A DNA stretch of 43,708 nt from the NCBI GenBank assembly GCA_902805865.1, contig CADCUK010000108.1, positions 1 through 43,708 of the forward strand, in the 5' to 3' direction. Both the position numbers and the translations under genes were made by a program. Under the pieces are notes generated by a model that was not told the DNA's origin, did not search any database, and saw nothing but the letters and a program-made list of their open reading frames with translations. Positions 27,160-37,791 of the stretch are shown piece by piece; position 1 is the stretch's first letter, and each line of letters begins with the position of its first letter. The DNA is from an uncultured Nocardioidaceae bacterium. GTDB lineage: Bacteria > Actinomycetota > Actinomycetes > Propionibacteriales > Nocardioidaceae.

Positions 27160-28347
27160 ATGACCGTCCTGCAGAAGAAGACCGAGAGCCCTGTCGCACA
27201 CCTGACCGCCGAGGACATCGAGAACCTCGGCCGCGAGCTCGACGCGATCCGCGCCGAGGTCATCGCCGACCGCGGTGAGCGCGACGCGGCGTACATCCGG
27301 CGCGTGATCGACGTGCAGCGCAAGCTCGAGCTCGGCAGCCGCGCGGTGCTGCTCGTGTCGCTGTTCCCGCCGGCGTGGATCGCCGGGACGATCGGGCTGA
27401 GCATCGCCAAGATCCTCGACAACATGGAGATCGGGCACAACATCATGCACGGCCAGTGGGACTGGATGCGTGACCCGAAGATCCACTCGACGACGTGGGA
27501 GTGGGACAACGTCTCCCCGGCGGCGCAGTGGAAGCACTCCCACAACGAGCTGCACCACACGTACACGAACGTGGTCGGCAAGGACAACGATCTCGGCTAC
27601 GGCATCATGCGCGTCGACGAGGACCAGAGGTGGCACCCGTTCTACCTCGGCCAGCCGGTGTGGAACTTCATCAACGCCTGCTTCTTCGAGTACGGCATCG
27701 CGGCGTACGACCTCGAGCTCGGCAAGAACCTGCGCAAGAGCCGTCGCAGCCGGCCGGAGTTCAAGGCGCGCTACAAGCAGGTCCTGGGCAAGATCCGCAA
27801 CCAGGTCACCAAGGACTACGTCGTGCACCCGCTGCTGTCGGGTCCGTCGTTCGCCTCCACGATGAGCGCGAACTTCACCGCGAACATCGTCCGCAACCTG
27901 TGGACGCACTCGGTGATCATGTGCGGCCACTTCCCGAACGGGGTCGAGACCTTCGAGCGCCGCTCGATCGAGGGTGAGACCCGCGGCGAGTGGTACCTGC
28001 GCCAGATGCTCGGCTCGGCCAACATCAGCGGCTCCAAGGCCATGCACCTGATGACCGGGAACCTGTCGTTCCAGATCGAGCACCACCTGTACCCGGACCT
28101 GCCGTCGAACCGGTACGCCGAGATCGCGCCGAGGATCCAGGAGATCTTCGAGCGCTACGGCCTCACCTACACCCAGGGCCCGCTGCCGAAGCAGGTCGCC
28201 TCGGCGTGGGCGAAGATCGTCCGGCTGTCCTTCCCCAACGGGTTCTTCGACCAGGTTGCCGGGGCTGGGGCGCCGGTCGTCGCGCCGGTGGTGTCGCTGG
28301 TACGCCGTACCGCGGACCGTGCCGAGCCGGCGCGTCCTGCCGCCTGA
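27160..28347 (+). CDS. Fatty acid / acyl-CoA desaturase (DesA3-like)
   Basis: 395 aa; histidine boxes GHNIMHGQWDWM, HSHNELHHTYTN, SFQIEHHLYPDLPSNRY. Confidence 0.95.
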   Translation: MTVLQKKTESPVAHLTAEDIENLGRELDAIRAEVIADRGERDAAYIRRVIDVQRKLELGSRAVLLVSLFPPAWIAGTIGLSIAKILDNMEIGHNIMHGQWDWMRDPKIHSTTWEWDNVSPAAQWKHSHNELHHTYTNVVGKDNDLGYGIMRVDEDQRWHPFYLGQPVWNFINACFFEYGIAAYDLELGKNLRKSRRSRPEFKARYKQVLGKIRNQVTKDYVVHPLLSGPSFASTMSANFTANIVRNLWTHSVIMCGHFPNGVETFERRSIEGETRGEWYLRQMLGSANISGSKAMHLMTGNLSFQIEHHLYPDLPSNRYAEIAPRIQEIFERYGLTYTQGPLPKQVASAWAKIVRLSFPNGFFDQVAGAGAPVVAPVVSLVRRTADRAEPARPAA

Positions 28348-28426
28348 GGTACGCCGAGTCGGCGCGTCCTGCCGCCAGGATGCGCCGACTCGACGGCTGA
28401 GCCACGCCAGGATGCGCCGACTCGAC
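28321..28426. terminator. Concentric palindromic repeat (A1 A2 B1 B2, period 32), probable bidirectional terminator
   Basis: gccgag(c/t)cggcgcgtcctgccgcc at 28321-28344 and 28353-28376; gccaggatgcgccgactcgac at 28374-28394 and 28406-28426; cgagtcggcgcgtcc/ggatgcgccgactcg stem 28355-28369/28378-28392. Confidence 0.75.
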
Positions 28427-30864
28427 TAGAGGGCGCGGGCGGCGACGGACCTCTCGAGGAGGTCGAGGCACTCGGTGAGCCGCCGGGCCAGGCTCTTGTC
28501 GAGCCCGTCCCGCCCGATGACCTCCCTGGCCGGCTCGAGGGCCTCGTCGAACGCCGTGAACGGGAAGAACGCCTCCGCGACGTCCGGCAGCACCCATCCC
28601 TGGTACACCGACGCGATGCCCGGCACCTCGGCGAAGTACCGCTCGACGTAAGGGCTCGTCACGCTTTCTTGTCCGCGACGCCAGAATCCGTCGCCGGTCG
28701 CCTCGAGCTCGTAGTTCGGCACCGACTCCTCCCCGGTGAACCGTCGCCAGGCCCACGCCTTGGAGTCCGCGTCGGGCAGCGAGGCGCGGGCACGGGCATG
28801 GTCGACCTTCGACTCGGCCTCGGGAGCCTCGTCGAGCTGGGCCTGCAGCTCGTCGGCGTTGATGGCCCCGAGGACCGCGAGCCTCGTGAGGACCCGCCAC
28901 CGCAGGTCGCGGTCCAGCTCGAGCCCCTCGGGCAGCGAGTCCGACGCCAGCCACCCGCGCAGCTGCTCGGCGTCGTGCGCCGTGGCGAGCGCGACCTGGA
29001 ACAGTCCCAGCTGCCGTCCGCTCCCGGCCGACGCGCCGGCCAACCCCTCCAGAGCAGCCGCCTGGACACGCGCGGCGATCGCCGCCGGGTCCGCCGCCCA
29101 GGCGACGAGCCGACGGGTGGCGAAGTAGCCGAGCTGCTGCAGTCCCGTCTCGTCCTCCTCCACGGGCAGGGCGCGCTCGACCAACGACACCGCCTCGTCG
29201 ATCGGCAGCACAGCGTTGTGGACGTTCCCACGGACCGTGTTCAGCAGCGACGCCCGCATGAGGGGGTCGTCGATCCCGGCCACCAGGTCCGGCAGGGCCG
29301 CTCGCGTGGTCTCGTCCAGGTCGAAGCGTGCCCACGTCGCCTCGGCGGGGTCCGGGACGACCGCGGCGTCCCCCAGGTCGACCGGCGTCCGCTCGGACGT
29401 CAGCCGGACCGGCGTACGTCGCCAGCCCGTCCCGTCGTGGAGCGCCAGCTCGAAGGAGTGCGTCCGGTCGGCCGGGTGCTCGGCCGGCGGGGTCCGCACC
29501 AGCGATCCGCCGGCCCGGTCGATCGTGATCGTGTCGACGCCCGCGGTGCGCAGCCACCCGGTCGTCCAGTCGGAGAGGTCGCCCCCGCCGGCGCCCTCCC
29601 AGGCTGCGAACAGGTCGTGCATGGTCGCGTTGCCGAAACGGTTGCCCTCGAAGTGCTGCCGGGCCCCGGCGAAGAACACGTCGTCGCCCATCATCGCGGC
29701 GAGCTGCTTGAGCGCCGCGGACCCCTTGGCGTAGGAGATGCCGTCGAAGTCCTGCAGGGCGCTGCTCGCGTCCTGCGCGCCGTTGCCGGCGACCGGGTGC
29801 GTGACCGGCGACTGGTCGGTGAACAGCCCCCAGGTCTTGCGCACGAACGCGGTCTGCACCCAGGCATCGCCGTACTCGGTGGCGTCGGCGGTGACCCGGT
29901 TGCCCATGTACTCCGCGAACGACTCGTTGAGCCACAGGTCGTCCCACCACTCCGGCGTCACGAGGTTGCCGAACCACTGGTGGGCCATCTCGTGCGCGAT
30001 GGTCGTCGCGCGGCTGATGTGCTGGTTCCGCGTCACCCGTGAGGTGAAGATCAGCGGGTCGCGGAAGGTCACGCAGCCGGGGTTCTCCATCGCGCCTGCA
30101 TTGAACTCCGGCACGAAGGCCTGGTGGTAGTCACCGAACGCGTAGCGGATGCCGAACAGCCGGTGCAGCTCGTCGAAGCTCTGCCGGGTCAGCGTGAGCA
30201 GCTCGTCCGCCTGCTCGTCGAGCCGTGCCGCGAGAGACGCCCTCGCCTCGAGACCCAGCCGGATCCCGTCGTGCTCGTCGGTCACCTGGTGGTACGGACC
30301 GGCGACGAGCGTGACGAAGTACGTCGACAGGGGCGGCGTGGTGGCCAGCTCCCACTGTCCCTGCGAGACCTGCTCCGCGCGGCCGTTGCCGACGACGAGC
30401 CAGTCCGGCGGCGCGGTGACGTGCAGGGTGTACGGCGCCTTCAGGTCGGGCTGGTCGAAGCACGCGAAGATGCTCGGCGCCGCGTCCATGAACGACATCC
30501 CGTAGACGTAGTGCTTCCCGTCAGCGGGGTCGACCGCGCGGTGCAGCCCTTCGCCGTCGTTGCGGAACCCCATCACCGCCTCCACGACGAGCTCGTGCTC
30601 GTCCGGCGTGGTGGACAGGGCCAGCCTGCCGCGGTCCCAGGAACCGAGGTCGAGCGGCCGCCCGTCGAGAACGGCCGACCGGAGCTCCTTCGGCTTCACG
30701 TCGACGAACGTGTCGCCGCCGCGGCTGGTGAACCGGATGACGGTGCGGGACAGGAACGTCTCGTCGCTCGTAGTCAGGTCCAGGGTGACGTCGTAGGACG
30801 TGATGTCGAGGAGCGCCCGCCGGCGGACCGCCTCCTCGCGGGTGAGGCTGTGGAACTGCGACAT
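28426..30864 (-). CDS. pepN: Aminopeptidase N (M1 family)
   Basis: 812 aa; EFNAGAMENPGCVTFRD, ATTIAHEMAHQWFGNLVTPEWWDDLWLNESFAEYMG. Confidence 0.96.
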   Translation of the reverse strand: MSQFHSLTREEAVRRRALLDITSYDVTLDLTTSDETFLSRTVIRFTSRGGDTFVDVKPKELRSAVLDGRPLDLGSWDRGRLALSTTPDEHELVVEAVMGFRNDGEGLHRAVDPADGKHYVYGMSFMDAAPSIFACFDQPDLKAPYTLHVTAPPDWLVVGNGRAEQVSQGQWELATTPPLSTYFVTLVAGPYHQVTDEHDGIRLGLEARASLAARLDEQADELLTLTRQSFDELHRLFGIRYAFGDYHQAFVPEFNAGAMENPGCVTFRDPLIFTSRVTRNQHISRATTIAHEMAHQWFGNLVTPEWWDDLWLNESFAEYMGNRVTADATEYGDAWVQTAFVRKTWGLFTDQSPVTHPVAGNGAQDASSALQDFDGISYAKGSAALKQLAAMMGDDVFFAGARQHFEGNRFGNATMHDLFAAWEGAGGGDLSDWTTGWLRTAGVDTITIDRAGGSLVRTPPAEHPADRTHSFELALHDGTGWRRTPVRLTSERTPVDLGDAAVVPDPAEATWARFDLDETTRAALPDLVAGIDDPLMRASLLNTVRGNVHNAVLPIDEAVSLVERALPVEEDETGLQQLGYFATRRLVAWAADPAAIAARVQAAALEGLAGASAGSGRQLGLFQVALATAHDAEQLRGWLASDSLPEGLELDRDLRWRVLTRLAVLGAINADELQAQLDEAPEAESKVDHARARASLPDADSKAWAWRRFTGEESVPNYELEATGDGFWRRGQESVTSPYVERYFAEVPGIASVYQGWVLPDVAEAFFPFTAFDEALEPAREVIGRDGLDKSLARRLTECLDLLERSVAARAL

Positions 30865-30873
30865 CCGCCGACC

Positions 30874-31293
30874 CTAGCCCGCGGTCGCGCCTTCCGCCGA
30901 GGGGAGGTTCTGCACCCGCAGCTGGCCGCGGGCGACCAGCCGTCCCTCGCCGTCGTGGGTCTCGATCAGCCACACCTGCTGGGACCGGCCCTGGTGCACC
31001 GGCGTGCCGACCGAGATGAGCTCGCCCTCCCGGACGGCACGGTAGAAGTCGGTGGTGTTGCTGACGCCGACGCACTTGCCCCGGTCGCCGAACCACGCCG
31101 AGGCGCCGATGCTGCCGAGGGTCTCCACGACGCTGGCGTGCACGCCGCCGTGGACGATCCCGAACGGCTGGTGGTGCTGCTCGCCGGCCGCCCAGCGGGC
31201 CTCCACGCGGTCGCCGCTCAGCGAGGTGACCTCCAGCCCGAGGTACTTCACGAACGGGCCGCTGAAGTCCCCGTTGACGACCTCGAGGTCCAT
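30874..31293 (-). CDS. PaaI/hotdog-fold family thioesterase
   Basis: 139 aa from ATG 31293; QHHQPFGIVHGGVHASVVETLGSIGASAWF, VSNTTDFYRAVREGELISVGTPVHQGRSQQVW. Confidence 0.92.
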   Translation of the reverse strand: MDLEVVNGDFSGPFVKYLGLEVTSLSGDRVEARWAAGEQHHQPFGIVHGGVHASVVETLGSIGASAWFGDRGKCVGVSNTTDFYRAVREGELISVGTPVHQGRSQQVWLIETHDGEGRLVARGQLRVQNLPSAEGATAG

Positions 31294-32054
31294 CAACGGC
31301 CCTGGTTGGCCACGGCCTTGATGGCGTCCGCAGCGGCGTCGGGGTCGAGGTACTGGCCGCCGCGCTCGAGGGGACGCATCTGCTCGTCGAGCTTGTAGAC
31401 GAGCGGGATCCCGGTCGGGATGTTGAGCCCGACGACGGCCTCCTCGGACATGTCGTCGAGGTGCTTCACCAGCGCCCGCAGGCTGTTGCCGTGGGCGGTG
31501 ACCAGGACGGTGCGGCCGGTGAGCAGGTCGGGCACGATCGCGTCGTACCAGTAGGGGAGCATCCGCTCGACGACGTCCTTGAGGCACTCGGTGCGCGGGA
31601 CGATCTCGTCCGGCAGCTCGGCGTACTGCGCGTCGCCGATCTGGGAGTACTCGTCGTCGTCGGCGATCCGCGGTGGCGGGGTGTCGTAGGAGCGACGCCA
31701 GAGCATGAACTGCTCCTCGCCGAACTCCTCCTTCGTCGCCTTCTTGTCCTTGCCCTGCAGGGCGCCGTAGTGACGCTCGTTGAGCCGCCAGGAGCGCCGC
31801 ACCGGGAGCCACAGCCGGTCACAGGTGTCGAGCGCGAGCTGGGCGGTGACGATCGCGCGACGCAGCAGCGAGGTGTGCAGCACCTCGGGCAGGAAGCCCG
31901 CGTCGGCCATCAGCTCGCCGCCGCGTGCCGCCTCGGCGCGACCCTTCTCGGTCAGCGCGACGTCGACCCAGCCGGTGAAGAGGTTCTTGGCGTTCCACTC
32001 GCTCTCGCCGTGGCGGAGCAGCACCAGCGTGTACGGCGCGGCAGCGGCTGTCAT
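31293..32054 (-). CDS. gpmA: 2,3-bisphosphoglycerate-dependent phosphoglycerate mutase
   Basis: 253 aa; [69 protein letters not shown]. Confidence 0.97.
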   Translation of the reverse strand: MTAAAAPYTLVLLRHGESEWNAKNLFTGWVDVALTEKGRAEAARGGELMADAGFLPEVLHTSLLRRAIVTAQLALDTCDRLWLPVRRSWRLNERHYGALQGKDKKATKEEFGEEQFMLWRRSYDTPPPRIADDDEYSQIGDAQYAELPDEIVPRTECLKDVVERMLPYWYDAIVPDLLTGRTVLVTAHGNSLRALVKHLDDMSEEAVVGLNIPTGIPLVYKLDEQMRPLERGGQYLDPDAAADAIKAVANQGR

Positions 32055-32059
32055 GCGGC

Positions 32060-32686
32060 TCAGCCCGTCAGCTCGGTGGGCTCGGTCGAGCCGGCGACCG
32101 GGGCCTCGGGGATCTCGATGTCGGCGTAGTCGACGCCCGGCGCCAGCACCGGCACGTTGACCTCGATCTCCTCGCCGCTCTCGAAGGTGAACGCCAGGCG
32201 GACGTACTTGCCGGGAGCCACGAGCTCGGGGTCGCCGCTGACCGCCACCACCGCGGAGCCCTCGTTGGCCAGCTGGAGCATCGAACCGGCGGGGATCGCG
32301 GTCTCACCCTCGACGATCGAGAACTGGACGCCCTCGAAGTCGTCGACGCCGCGCACGCCGGTGAGCTCGTCGTCCCCCTCGACCTCGGTCTGCGTGTCCT
32401 GGGAGTCCTGCGAGTCACCCGACTCGGCACCGACGGGAGCCCGCCCCGACGTGCCCGGGTTCGACAGTCCGGCGATCAGCCGGCCCTGCCCGGGCTCCTC
32501 GCTGACGATCAGTGCGTTCAGCACGTCGACGGTGCCCTCACGGGCGTTCTCGCCGTCGGCCGGGGTGTAGTACTGGTCGGTCTGCGCGTCGAAGTTCGTG
32601 GTGGCGCACGACGACAGCGTGGGCACGGCCAGGAGCATCGCGACGGCGGTCGAGCGGACAAGGCGCCGGGTCTTGGTGGCGTTCAC
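32060..32686 (-). CDS. Hypothetical lipoprotein
   Basis: 208 aa from GTG 32686; [76 protein letters not shown]; lipobox LSSC. Confidence 0.85.
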   Translation of the reverse strand: MNATKTRRLVRSTAVAMLLAVPTLSSCATTNFDAQTDQYYTPADGENAREGTVDVLNALIVSEEPGQGRLIAGLSNPGTSGRAPVGAESGDSQDSQDTQTEVEGDDELTGVRGVDDFEGVQFSIVEGETAIPAGSMLQLANEGSAVVAVSGDPELVAPGKYVRLAFTFESGEEIEVNVPVLAPGVDYADIEIPEAPVAGSTEPTELTG

Positions 32687-32724
32687 GCCGCAGAGTCTAG
32701 GGGACCGGCTCGGCCCGCCTGCGG

Positions 32725-33441
32725 CTACCGCTGCAGTCCCTGCGTGAAGCCGGCCAGGACGAGCCCGCCGACCACCAGCGCCAGGTAGACGCCGGTCACG
32801 AGGAGCAGCTTCGGGGCGCCGATCTTCAGCGCCACTCGGAGCGGGAGGCTGCGCACGCCGTTGCGGTTGTCGCCCACCAGGTCGGGGAGTGCGGTCGCGA
32901 AGTGGATGCCGATCCCGAGCAGGGCCGACAGCAGGGTCATCGCCACGGTCGGGGGGCCGCCGTGGAGCCCGCCGCCCCAGCCGCCGTACGACAGGAAGGT
33001 GGGGAGCAGGCCGAAGCTCACCGCCCACGGGAGCCAGGACAGCACCGTCACCTTGATGCGCGAGTTGTAGAGCCAGGCGGCAGCGACCGACAGCAGGTGG
33101 GCGATGCCGGCGGTGGTGCCGTTGGAGATCGACAGCGGCACCAGCAGGCAGGTCGCGCAGGCGATCGCGAACGTGACCGTGCTCGGATGCACCCAGCCCT
33201 GCGCGACCGGCTTGTCGAGCCGCTCCGCGGCGACGTCGCGCTGCCGGTCCGCGACGTCGTTCATCCAGCCGGCGGTGACCCGTCCGACGAGCACCGTGAC
33301 GACGACGAGGCCGACCTCGCGGCCCGTGCGACCGGACAGCGCGGCGGCAGCGCCGACCCCCACCGCGATGAGCGTCGACAGCAGCGGGTGCGCCGCCAGG
33401 ACCAGTGCGATCGCCGTGCCGGGGTTCCTCCGCAAGACCAT
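32725..33441 (-). CDS. UbiA family prenyltransferase
   Basis: 238 aa; [27 protein letters not shown] (NDxxDxxxD), [25 protein letters not shown] second Asp-rich motif. Confidence 0.92.
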   Translation of the reverse strand: MVLRRNPGTAIALVLAAHPLLSTLIAVGVGAAAALSGRTGREVGLVVVTVLVGRVTAGWMNDVADRQRDVAAERLDKPVAQGWVHPSTVTFAIACATCLLVPLSISNGTTAGIAHLLSVAAAWLYNSRIKVTVLSWLPWAVSFGLLPTFLSYGGWGGGLHGGPPTVAMTLLSALLGIGIHFATALPDLVGDNRNGVRSLPLRVALKIGAPKLLLVTGVYLALVVGGLVLAGFTQGLQR

Positions 33442-33619
33442 CCCTGCAGTATCACCGCCCGGCGCCCGGGTGTCCCGTACCCGACCCCGATCGGCCCGGC
33501 GGAGGAGCGGTCCGTACGCCGCTGCAGCGGCCGCCCAGGCACATGGATATGGGATCTGTCAAGCCTCTGTACACCCTCTGACCTGCGGAAACGCGGAAGG
33601 AGCACCTTCGGGGCCGTGT

Positions 33620-33625
33620 TATCCT
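33620..33625 (+). promoter_or_regulatory. Candidate -10 element (TATCCT) of carD
   Basis: gtgtTATCCTggtcacctAGGAAAGGgcactgaacatATG; about 28 nt upstream of the carD start with an RBS-like AGGAAAGG between. Confidence 0.35.
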
Positions 33626-33652
33626 GGTCACCTAGGAAAGGGCACTGAACAT

Positions 33653-34138
33653 ATGACTTTCACCGTCGGCGAAACGGTTGTCTACCCGAACCACGGCGCT
33701 GCCGTGATCGAAAACATCGAGACTCGGCAGATCAAGGGGGAGGACAAGCTCTACCTCGTTCTCCGCATCGTCGCCCAGCAGGACCTCGTGGTCCGGGTGC
33801 CGGCATGCAACCTCGATCTCGTCGGTGTCCGCGACGTGGTCGACAAGGAGGGTCTCGAGCGTGTGTTCGAGGTCCTGCGGGCCTCGTTCACCGAGGAGCC
33901 GACCAACTGGTCGCGCCGCTACAAGGCCAACCTCGAGAAGCTGCACTCGGGTGACGTCATGAAGGTCGCCGAGGTCGTCCGCGACCTGTGGCGCCGCGAG
34001 CGCGACCGCGGCCTGTCCGCCGGTGAGAAGCGCATGCTGGCCAAGGCCCGTCAGATCCTGGTCTCCGAGCTGGCGCTCGCCGAGCACACCAACGAGGACA
34101 AGGCCGAGACGCTCCTCGACGAGGTCCTCGCTTCCTGA
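33653..34138 (+). CDS. carD: CarD family transcriptional regulator (RNA polymerase-binding)
   Basis: 161 aa; [63 protein letters not shown]. Start is ATG 33653, not the long upstream ORF start at 33104. Confidence 0.97.
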   Translation: MTFTVGETVVYPNHGAAVIENIETRQIKGEDKLYLVLRIVAQQDLVVRVPACNLDLVGVRDVVDKEGLERVFEVLRASFTEEPTNWSRRYKANLEKLHSGDVMKVAEVVRDLWRRERDRGLSAGEKRMLAKARQILVSELALAEHTNEDKAETLLDEVLAS

Positions 34139-34156
34139 GCTGACCGCACGAGCCAC

Positions 34157-34187
34157 GACAGCCCCCCAAGCCGCTTGGGGGGCTGTC
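34157..34187 (+). terminator. Rho-independent-like terminator of carD
   Basis: Perfect 14-bp stem gacagccccccaag-ccg-cttggggggctgtc, then gccttt. Confidence 0.85.
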
Positions 34188-34221
34188 GCCTTTCCCGGGG
34201 CCGTTCGGCCGTGCGGTCGTG

Positions 34222-34296
34222 AGGTCGTGCAGGTGAGAGTGCGCCCCAGCGCACTGTGGGCTGCACGACCTGGGCCCGACGTCCTGGGCCCGACGT
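34222..34296. repeat. Second structured block between carD and ispF: nested inverted repeats plus tandem 14-mer
   Basis: aggtcgtgcag 34222-34232 / ctgcacgacct 34261-34271, inner agtgcg/cgcact; tandem cctgggcccgacgt at 34269-34282 and 34283-34296. Confidence 0.7.
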
Positions 34297-34796
34297 CAGT
34301 CCCTGTCAGCCACCGTCCAGACGATCGCCGTCGCGATGGCGGCGACGCCTTCTCCGCGACCGGTCAGGCCCAGCCCGTCCGTGGTGGTCGCCGAGACGCT
34401 CACCGGAGCCCCGACGGCCGAGCTGAGCGCGGCCTGCGCCTCGTCGCGGCGCGCGCCGAGCCGGGGACGGTTGCCGATCACCTGCACGGCGACGTTGCCG
34501 ATCTCGAACCCTGCCCGGCGGACCAGCCGGGCCGCCTCGGCAAGCAGCGCGACGCCGCTCGCGCCCTGCCACTGCGGCTCCGCGGTCCCGAAGTGGAGGC
34601 CGAGGTCGCCGATCCCGGCCGCCGAGAACAGGGCGTCGCAGGCGGCGTGCGCGGCGACGTCGGCATCGGAGTGGCCGGCCAGCCCGCGCGGCTCCTCGGG
34701 GAAGTGGAGCCCGGCCAGCCACATCGGGCGGGGCTCGGACTCCCCGGCGAAGGCATGCACGTCGGTGCCGATCCCCACCCGCGGTGCACTGGTCAT
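34296..34796 (-). CDS. ispF: 2-C-methyl-D-erythritol 2,4-cyclodiphosphate synthase
   Basis: [18 protein letters not shown]..., [61 protein letters not shown]. Confidence 0.96.
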   Translation of the reverse strand: MTSAPRVGIGTDVHAFAGESEPRPMWLAGLHFPEEPRGLAGHSDADVAAHAACDALFSAAGIGDLGLHFGTAEPQWQGASGVALLAEAARLVRRAGFEIGNVAVQVIGNRPRLGARRDEAQAALSSAVGAPVSVSATTTDGLGLTGRGEGVAAIATAIVWTVADRD

Positions 34797-34846
34797 GAGC
34801 AGCATCTTTGCGCACCTCGGTTGGCCCGGTGCGCCACCATGGGAGC

Positions 34847-36376
34847 GTGACCGTCCCCTCCGTGCTGCCGCGAGGACGGCTCGCCGTCGCCGGTGCGCTG
34901 ACCGGGGCGGCTGGTCTCGCCGTCAGCCTCGCCGCGGCGGCGCTGCTGCGCGAGCGGCTCACGCCACCCGACGCGGTGGCCGAGACCGTGATCGACGCGA
35001 CCCCCGGCAAGGCGGTCAGCGTGCTCGTCGACCTCTTCGGCAGGTGGGACAAGCCGCTCCTGGTCGGTGGTGTCGTCGTCGTCCTGCTGCTGCTCTCCGC
35101 ACTCGGGGGAGTGCTCGCCGGCCGGGTGCAGCTGCGCGGCCAGCTGGTGTTCCTCGCCATGGGTGCCGCCGCGGCCGCGGCGATCCTGACCCGGCCCCAG
35201 TGGTCGATGGTCTCCCTCGTCCCGGTGATCGCGGGCACGCTGACCTGGCTGGCCGTGCTGCCGTTCCTGACGAGCGCGGAGGCAACCGGCACCCGGCCGG
35301 CGGGCGGGGACGGCGACGCCTCGCGACGCAGGTTCCTGCAGCGGGCCGGGATCGTCGCGCTCGCGACGGTGGCGGTCGGCGTCGGCAGCCGCTTCCTCGG
35401 TCGTCAGCGGCGGATCGTCGAGGACGCCCGGGAGCAGCTCGCCCTGCCCGCGACCGACGGCGACGTGCCGTCAGGGGCGCAGCTCGACCTCGCCGACCTC
35501 GAGCCGTGGCGCACGCCGAACGACGACTTCTACCGGATCGACACCGCGGTCGTCGTCCCTGCGGTGGCCGCCGCGGAGTGGCGGCTCCGCATCCACGGCA
35601 TGGTCGAGAACGAGCTGGTGCTGACCTACCAGGACCTGCTCGACCGTGGGCTCACCGAGGCGTGGGTGACGCTCTGCTGCGTCTCCAACCCGGTGGGTGG
35701 CGAGCTGATCGGCAACGCCTGGTGGAGCGGCGTCCGGGTGGCCGACCTGCTGGCCGAGGCCCGCCCGCTGGCCGACGCCGACGCGGTGCTGCAGACCTCC
35801 GAGGACGGCTGGACCTGCGGCACCCCGCTCGGGGCGCTCACCGACGACCGGGACGCGCTGCTCGCGGTCGCCATGAACGGCGAGCCGCTGCCGCTCGAGC
35901 ACGGCTTCCCCGTGCGGATGGTGGTGCCGGGGCTCTACGGCTACGTCTCGGCGACCAAGTGGCTCGTCGACCTCGAGGTCACCCGCTTCGACGACTTCGA
36001 CGCCTTCTGGACCGGCAAGGGGTGGGCCGAGGAGGGGCCGGTGCGGACCCAGTCGCGGATCGACGTACCCCGGTCGAACCATCGGGTCATGGCGGGTCCG
36101 GTGCGGGTCGGCGGAGTCGCCTGGGCGCAGCACACGGGGGTCGAGAAGGTCGAGGTCCGGCTGGACGGCGGGCCCTGGACACCGGTCGAGCTGGGGCGTG
36201 TGCCGTCCACCGACACCTGGGTGCAGTGGGCAGGCACCGTGGAGGCCGATGCCGGCGTGCACACCCTGGCGGTCCGGGCCACCGACAGGTCCGGCTACGA
36301 GCAGACCGGCGTGAAGCGGGATGTCGTCCCCGACGGCGCCACCGGCTGGCACACCGTCGAGTTCACCGCCGAGTAG
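34847..36376 (+). CDS. Membrane-anchored molybdopterin-dependent oxidoreductase (sulfite oxidase-like)
   Basis: From GTG 34847; N-terminal TM region, [58 protein letters not shown]-terminal Mo-co dimerisation-like Ig fold. Confidence 0.93.
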   Translation: MTVPSVLPRGRLAVAGALTGAAGLAVSLAAAALLRERLTPPDAVAETVIDATPGKAVSVLVDLFGRWDKPLLVGGVVVVLLLLSALGGVLAGRVQLRGQLVFLAMGAAAAAAILTRPQWSMVSLVPVIAGTLTWLAVLPFLTSAEATGTRPAGGDGDASRRRFLQRAGIVALATVAVGVGSRFLGRQRRIVEDAREQLALPATDGDVPSGAQLDLADLEPWRTPNDDFYRIDTAVVVPAVAAAEWRLRIHGMVENELVLTYQDLLDRGLTEAWVTLCCVSNPVGGELIGNAWWSGVRVADLLAEARPLADADAVLQTSEDGWTCGTPLGALTDDRDALLAVAMNGEPLPLEHGFPVRMVVPGLYGYVSATKWLVDLEVTRFDDFDAFWTGKGWAEEGPVRTQSRIDVPRSNHRVMAGPVRVGGVAWAQHTGVEKVEVRLDGGPWTPVELGRVPSTDTWVQWAGTVEADAGVHTLAVRATDRSGYEQTGVKRDVVPDGATGWHTVEFTAE

Positions 36377-36400
36377 TCCGTCGACGGGCTCCGGACCGTT

Positions 36401-37717
36401 TCACCAGTTGCGGTTGCCGTCGCGCTGCGGCAGCGGGTGCGCGTCGTCGTGGACGACGTACACGAGTCCGCCGGAGCCCCGCATCGACGTGCCCGACGCG
36501 TAGCGCTTGAGCCACGCGTCCTCGAACTGGCCGCGGTCGTAGACCCGGCGGACCCCCGAGCGCGACGATGCGGCGGGGTCGTTCACGACGACGTCGCCGT
36601 CGCTCTGGAAGCCGACGATCACGAGCAGGTGGCCGTTGGTGGACGAGATCGGCGCCCCCGACAGCTGGCCGGAGGAGAACGCGATCGAGGCGACCAGCGG
36701 GATGCCGGCGGCGATGAACCGCTCGGCCTCGGTCAGGCTGCGCAGCCGGGTCACGAAGGCGCCGCCGTCCCCCGACCCGACCCGTGAGCCGGCGTAGGCG
36801 GTGTTGAACGACCAGTTGCCGGTCCCGCCGAAGGCGGCGTCGTACGTCATCCGCGCGTGGTGGGCGACGACACGGTCGGGGTAGTCGCGCTTGACCCAGC
36901 GGTACCGCCGGGGAGCGGGCAGGGCGTCGTAGTAGTCGAGGACCATCGTCAGCGACGTCGGGGAACACCAGGCCTCGCCCCCGCCGTCGTACTGCGGGTA
37001 GGTGCCGCGGTGCACCATCTGGCTGTAGCTGGGCACCGAGAGCACCTTTCCGAGTGCTGCCGTGGAGCCGGCTCCGGCTCGCGACGTGCTCACCGACGAG
37101 GCGTTCGGCAGCACCGACGCCATCGCGCCGACGGCGTCGATCGACGGCCTCGCCTTGCCGCCCGTACGCCGGTGCAGGGTGACCCGGAGCTGCCAGGCGC
37201 CGGCCCCCGAGGTGAGCCACGTGTCGTAGGCGGTGCGGCCGAGGTCGTCGCCCTGGCTGTCCGAGCTGGACCGGCGGGTGTGCTCCCGGTCGTCCAGGGA
37301 CCAGTTCGCGATCGTGTCCCAGCTCGAGCGTCGGTCACCGTTGCGGCCGCGGACCTCGATCTCGACGAACGAGGCACCGGGCGTCGAGCCCTCCCAGGAC
37401 GGGACCAGCTCGGTGAAGTCGTACCCCGGTCGGACCCAGGGCGACTGCCAGGTGCCCAGCTCGTAGTCGCCGCTGGTGGCCACCGGGTCGGTCAGCTTGA
37501 GGGTGCCGTCGACGATGCGCACCCCGCGAGCCCGGCCCTCGGCCAGCTGCTCGTCGCTGTCCCACTGGGTGACCACGATGCGTCGGGCGGGGACGGCCGC
37601 CTCCGCGGTGGTGGCCAGGGACGCGGGCAGCCCGGAGGTCAGGCCGACGGTGGCGAGGGTCAGGGGCAGCAGGTGACGAGGGCGCACCGAGCCACGATAG
37701 GACGACTTGTGCCTCAT
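36401..37717 (-). CDS. Secreted C39 family peptidase
   Basis: From ATG 37717; signal peptide LLPLTLATVGLTSGLPASLATTAEA; VPSYSQMVHRGTYPQYDGGGEAWCSPTSLTMVLDYY, NGHLLVIVGFQSDGDVVVNDPAA. Confidence 0.92.
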   Translation of the reverse strand: MRHKSSYRGSVRPRHLLPLTLATVGLTSGLPASLATTAEAAVPARRIVVTQWDSDEQLAEGRARGVRIVDGTLKLTDPVATSGDYELGTWQSPWVRPGYDFTELVPSWEGSTPGASFVEIEVRGRNGDRRSSWDTIANWSLDDREHTRRSSSDSQGDDLGRTAYDTWLTSGAGAWQLRVTLHRRTGGKARPSIDAVGAMASVLPNASSVSTSRAGAGSTAALGKVLSVPSYSQMVHRGTYPQYDGGGEAWCSPTSLTMVLDYYDALPAPRRYRWVKRDYPDRVVAHHARMTYDAAFGGTGNWSFNTAYAGSRVGSGDGGAFVTRLRSLTEAERFIAAGIPLVASIAFSSGQLSGAPISSTNGHLLVIVGFQSDGDVVVNDPAASSRSGVRRVYDRGQFEDAWLKRYASGTSMRGSGGLVYVVHDDAHPLPQRDGNRNW

Positions 37718-37791
37718 TGGTCCTTTTCCGTCACATCGGTCACCGAGTCGCAACGGACGGGCGAGGGGCGCTGCGCCCGTAGGATTGCCCG

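Noticed and set aside
25565-27199. 544-aa - strand ORF
   Set aside because: Antisense to the ferredoxin reductase; its C-terminal part is an out-of-frame reading of the PucR gene.
28163-29977. 604-aa - strand ORF and similar long ORFs (19339-20796, 30124-31398, 37714-39234, 40123-41487)
   Set aside because: Out-of-frame or antisense readings across genes with strong family signatures.
33104-34138. Long 344-aa version of CarD
   Set aside because: CarD homology begins at ATG 33653 with a good RBS; the upstream part overlaps antisense to the UbiA gene.
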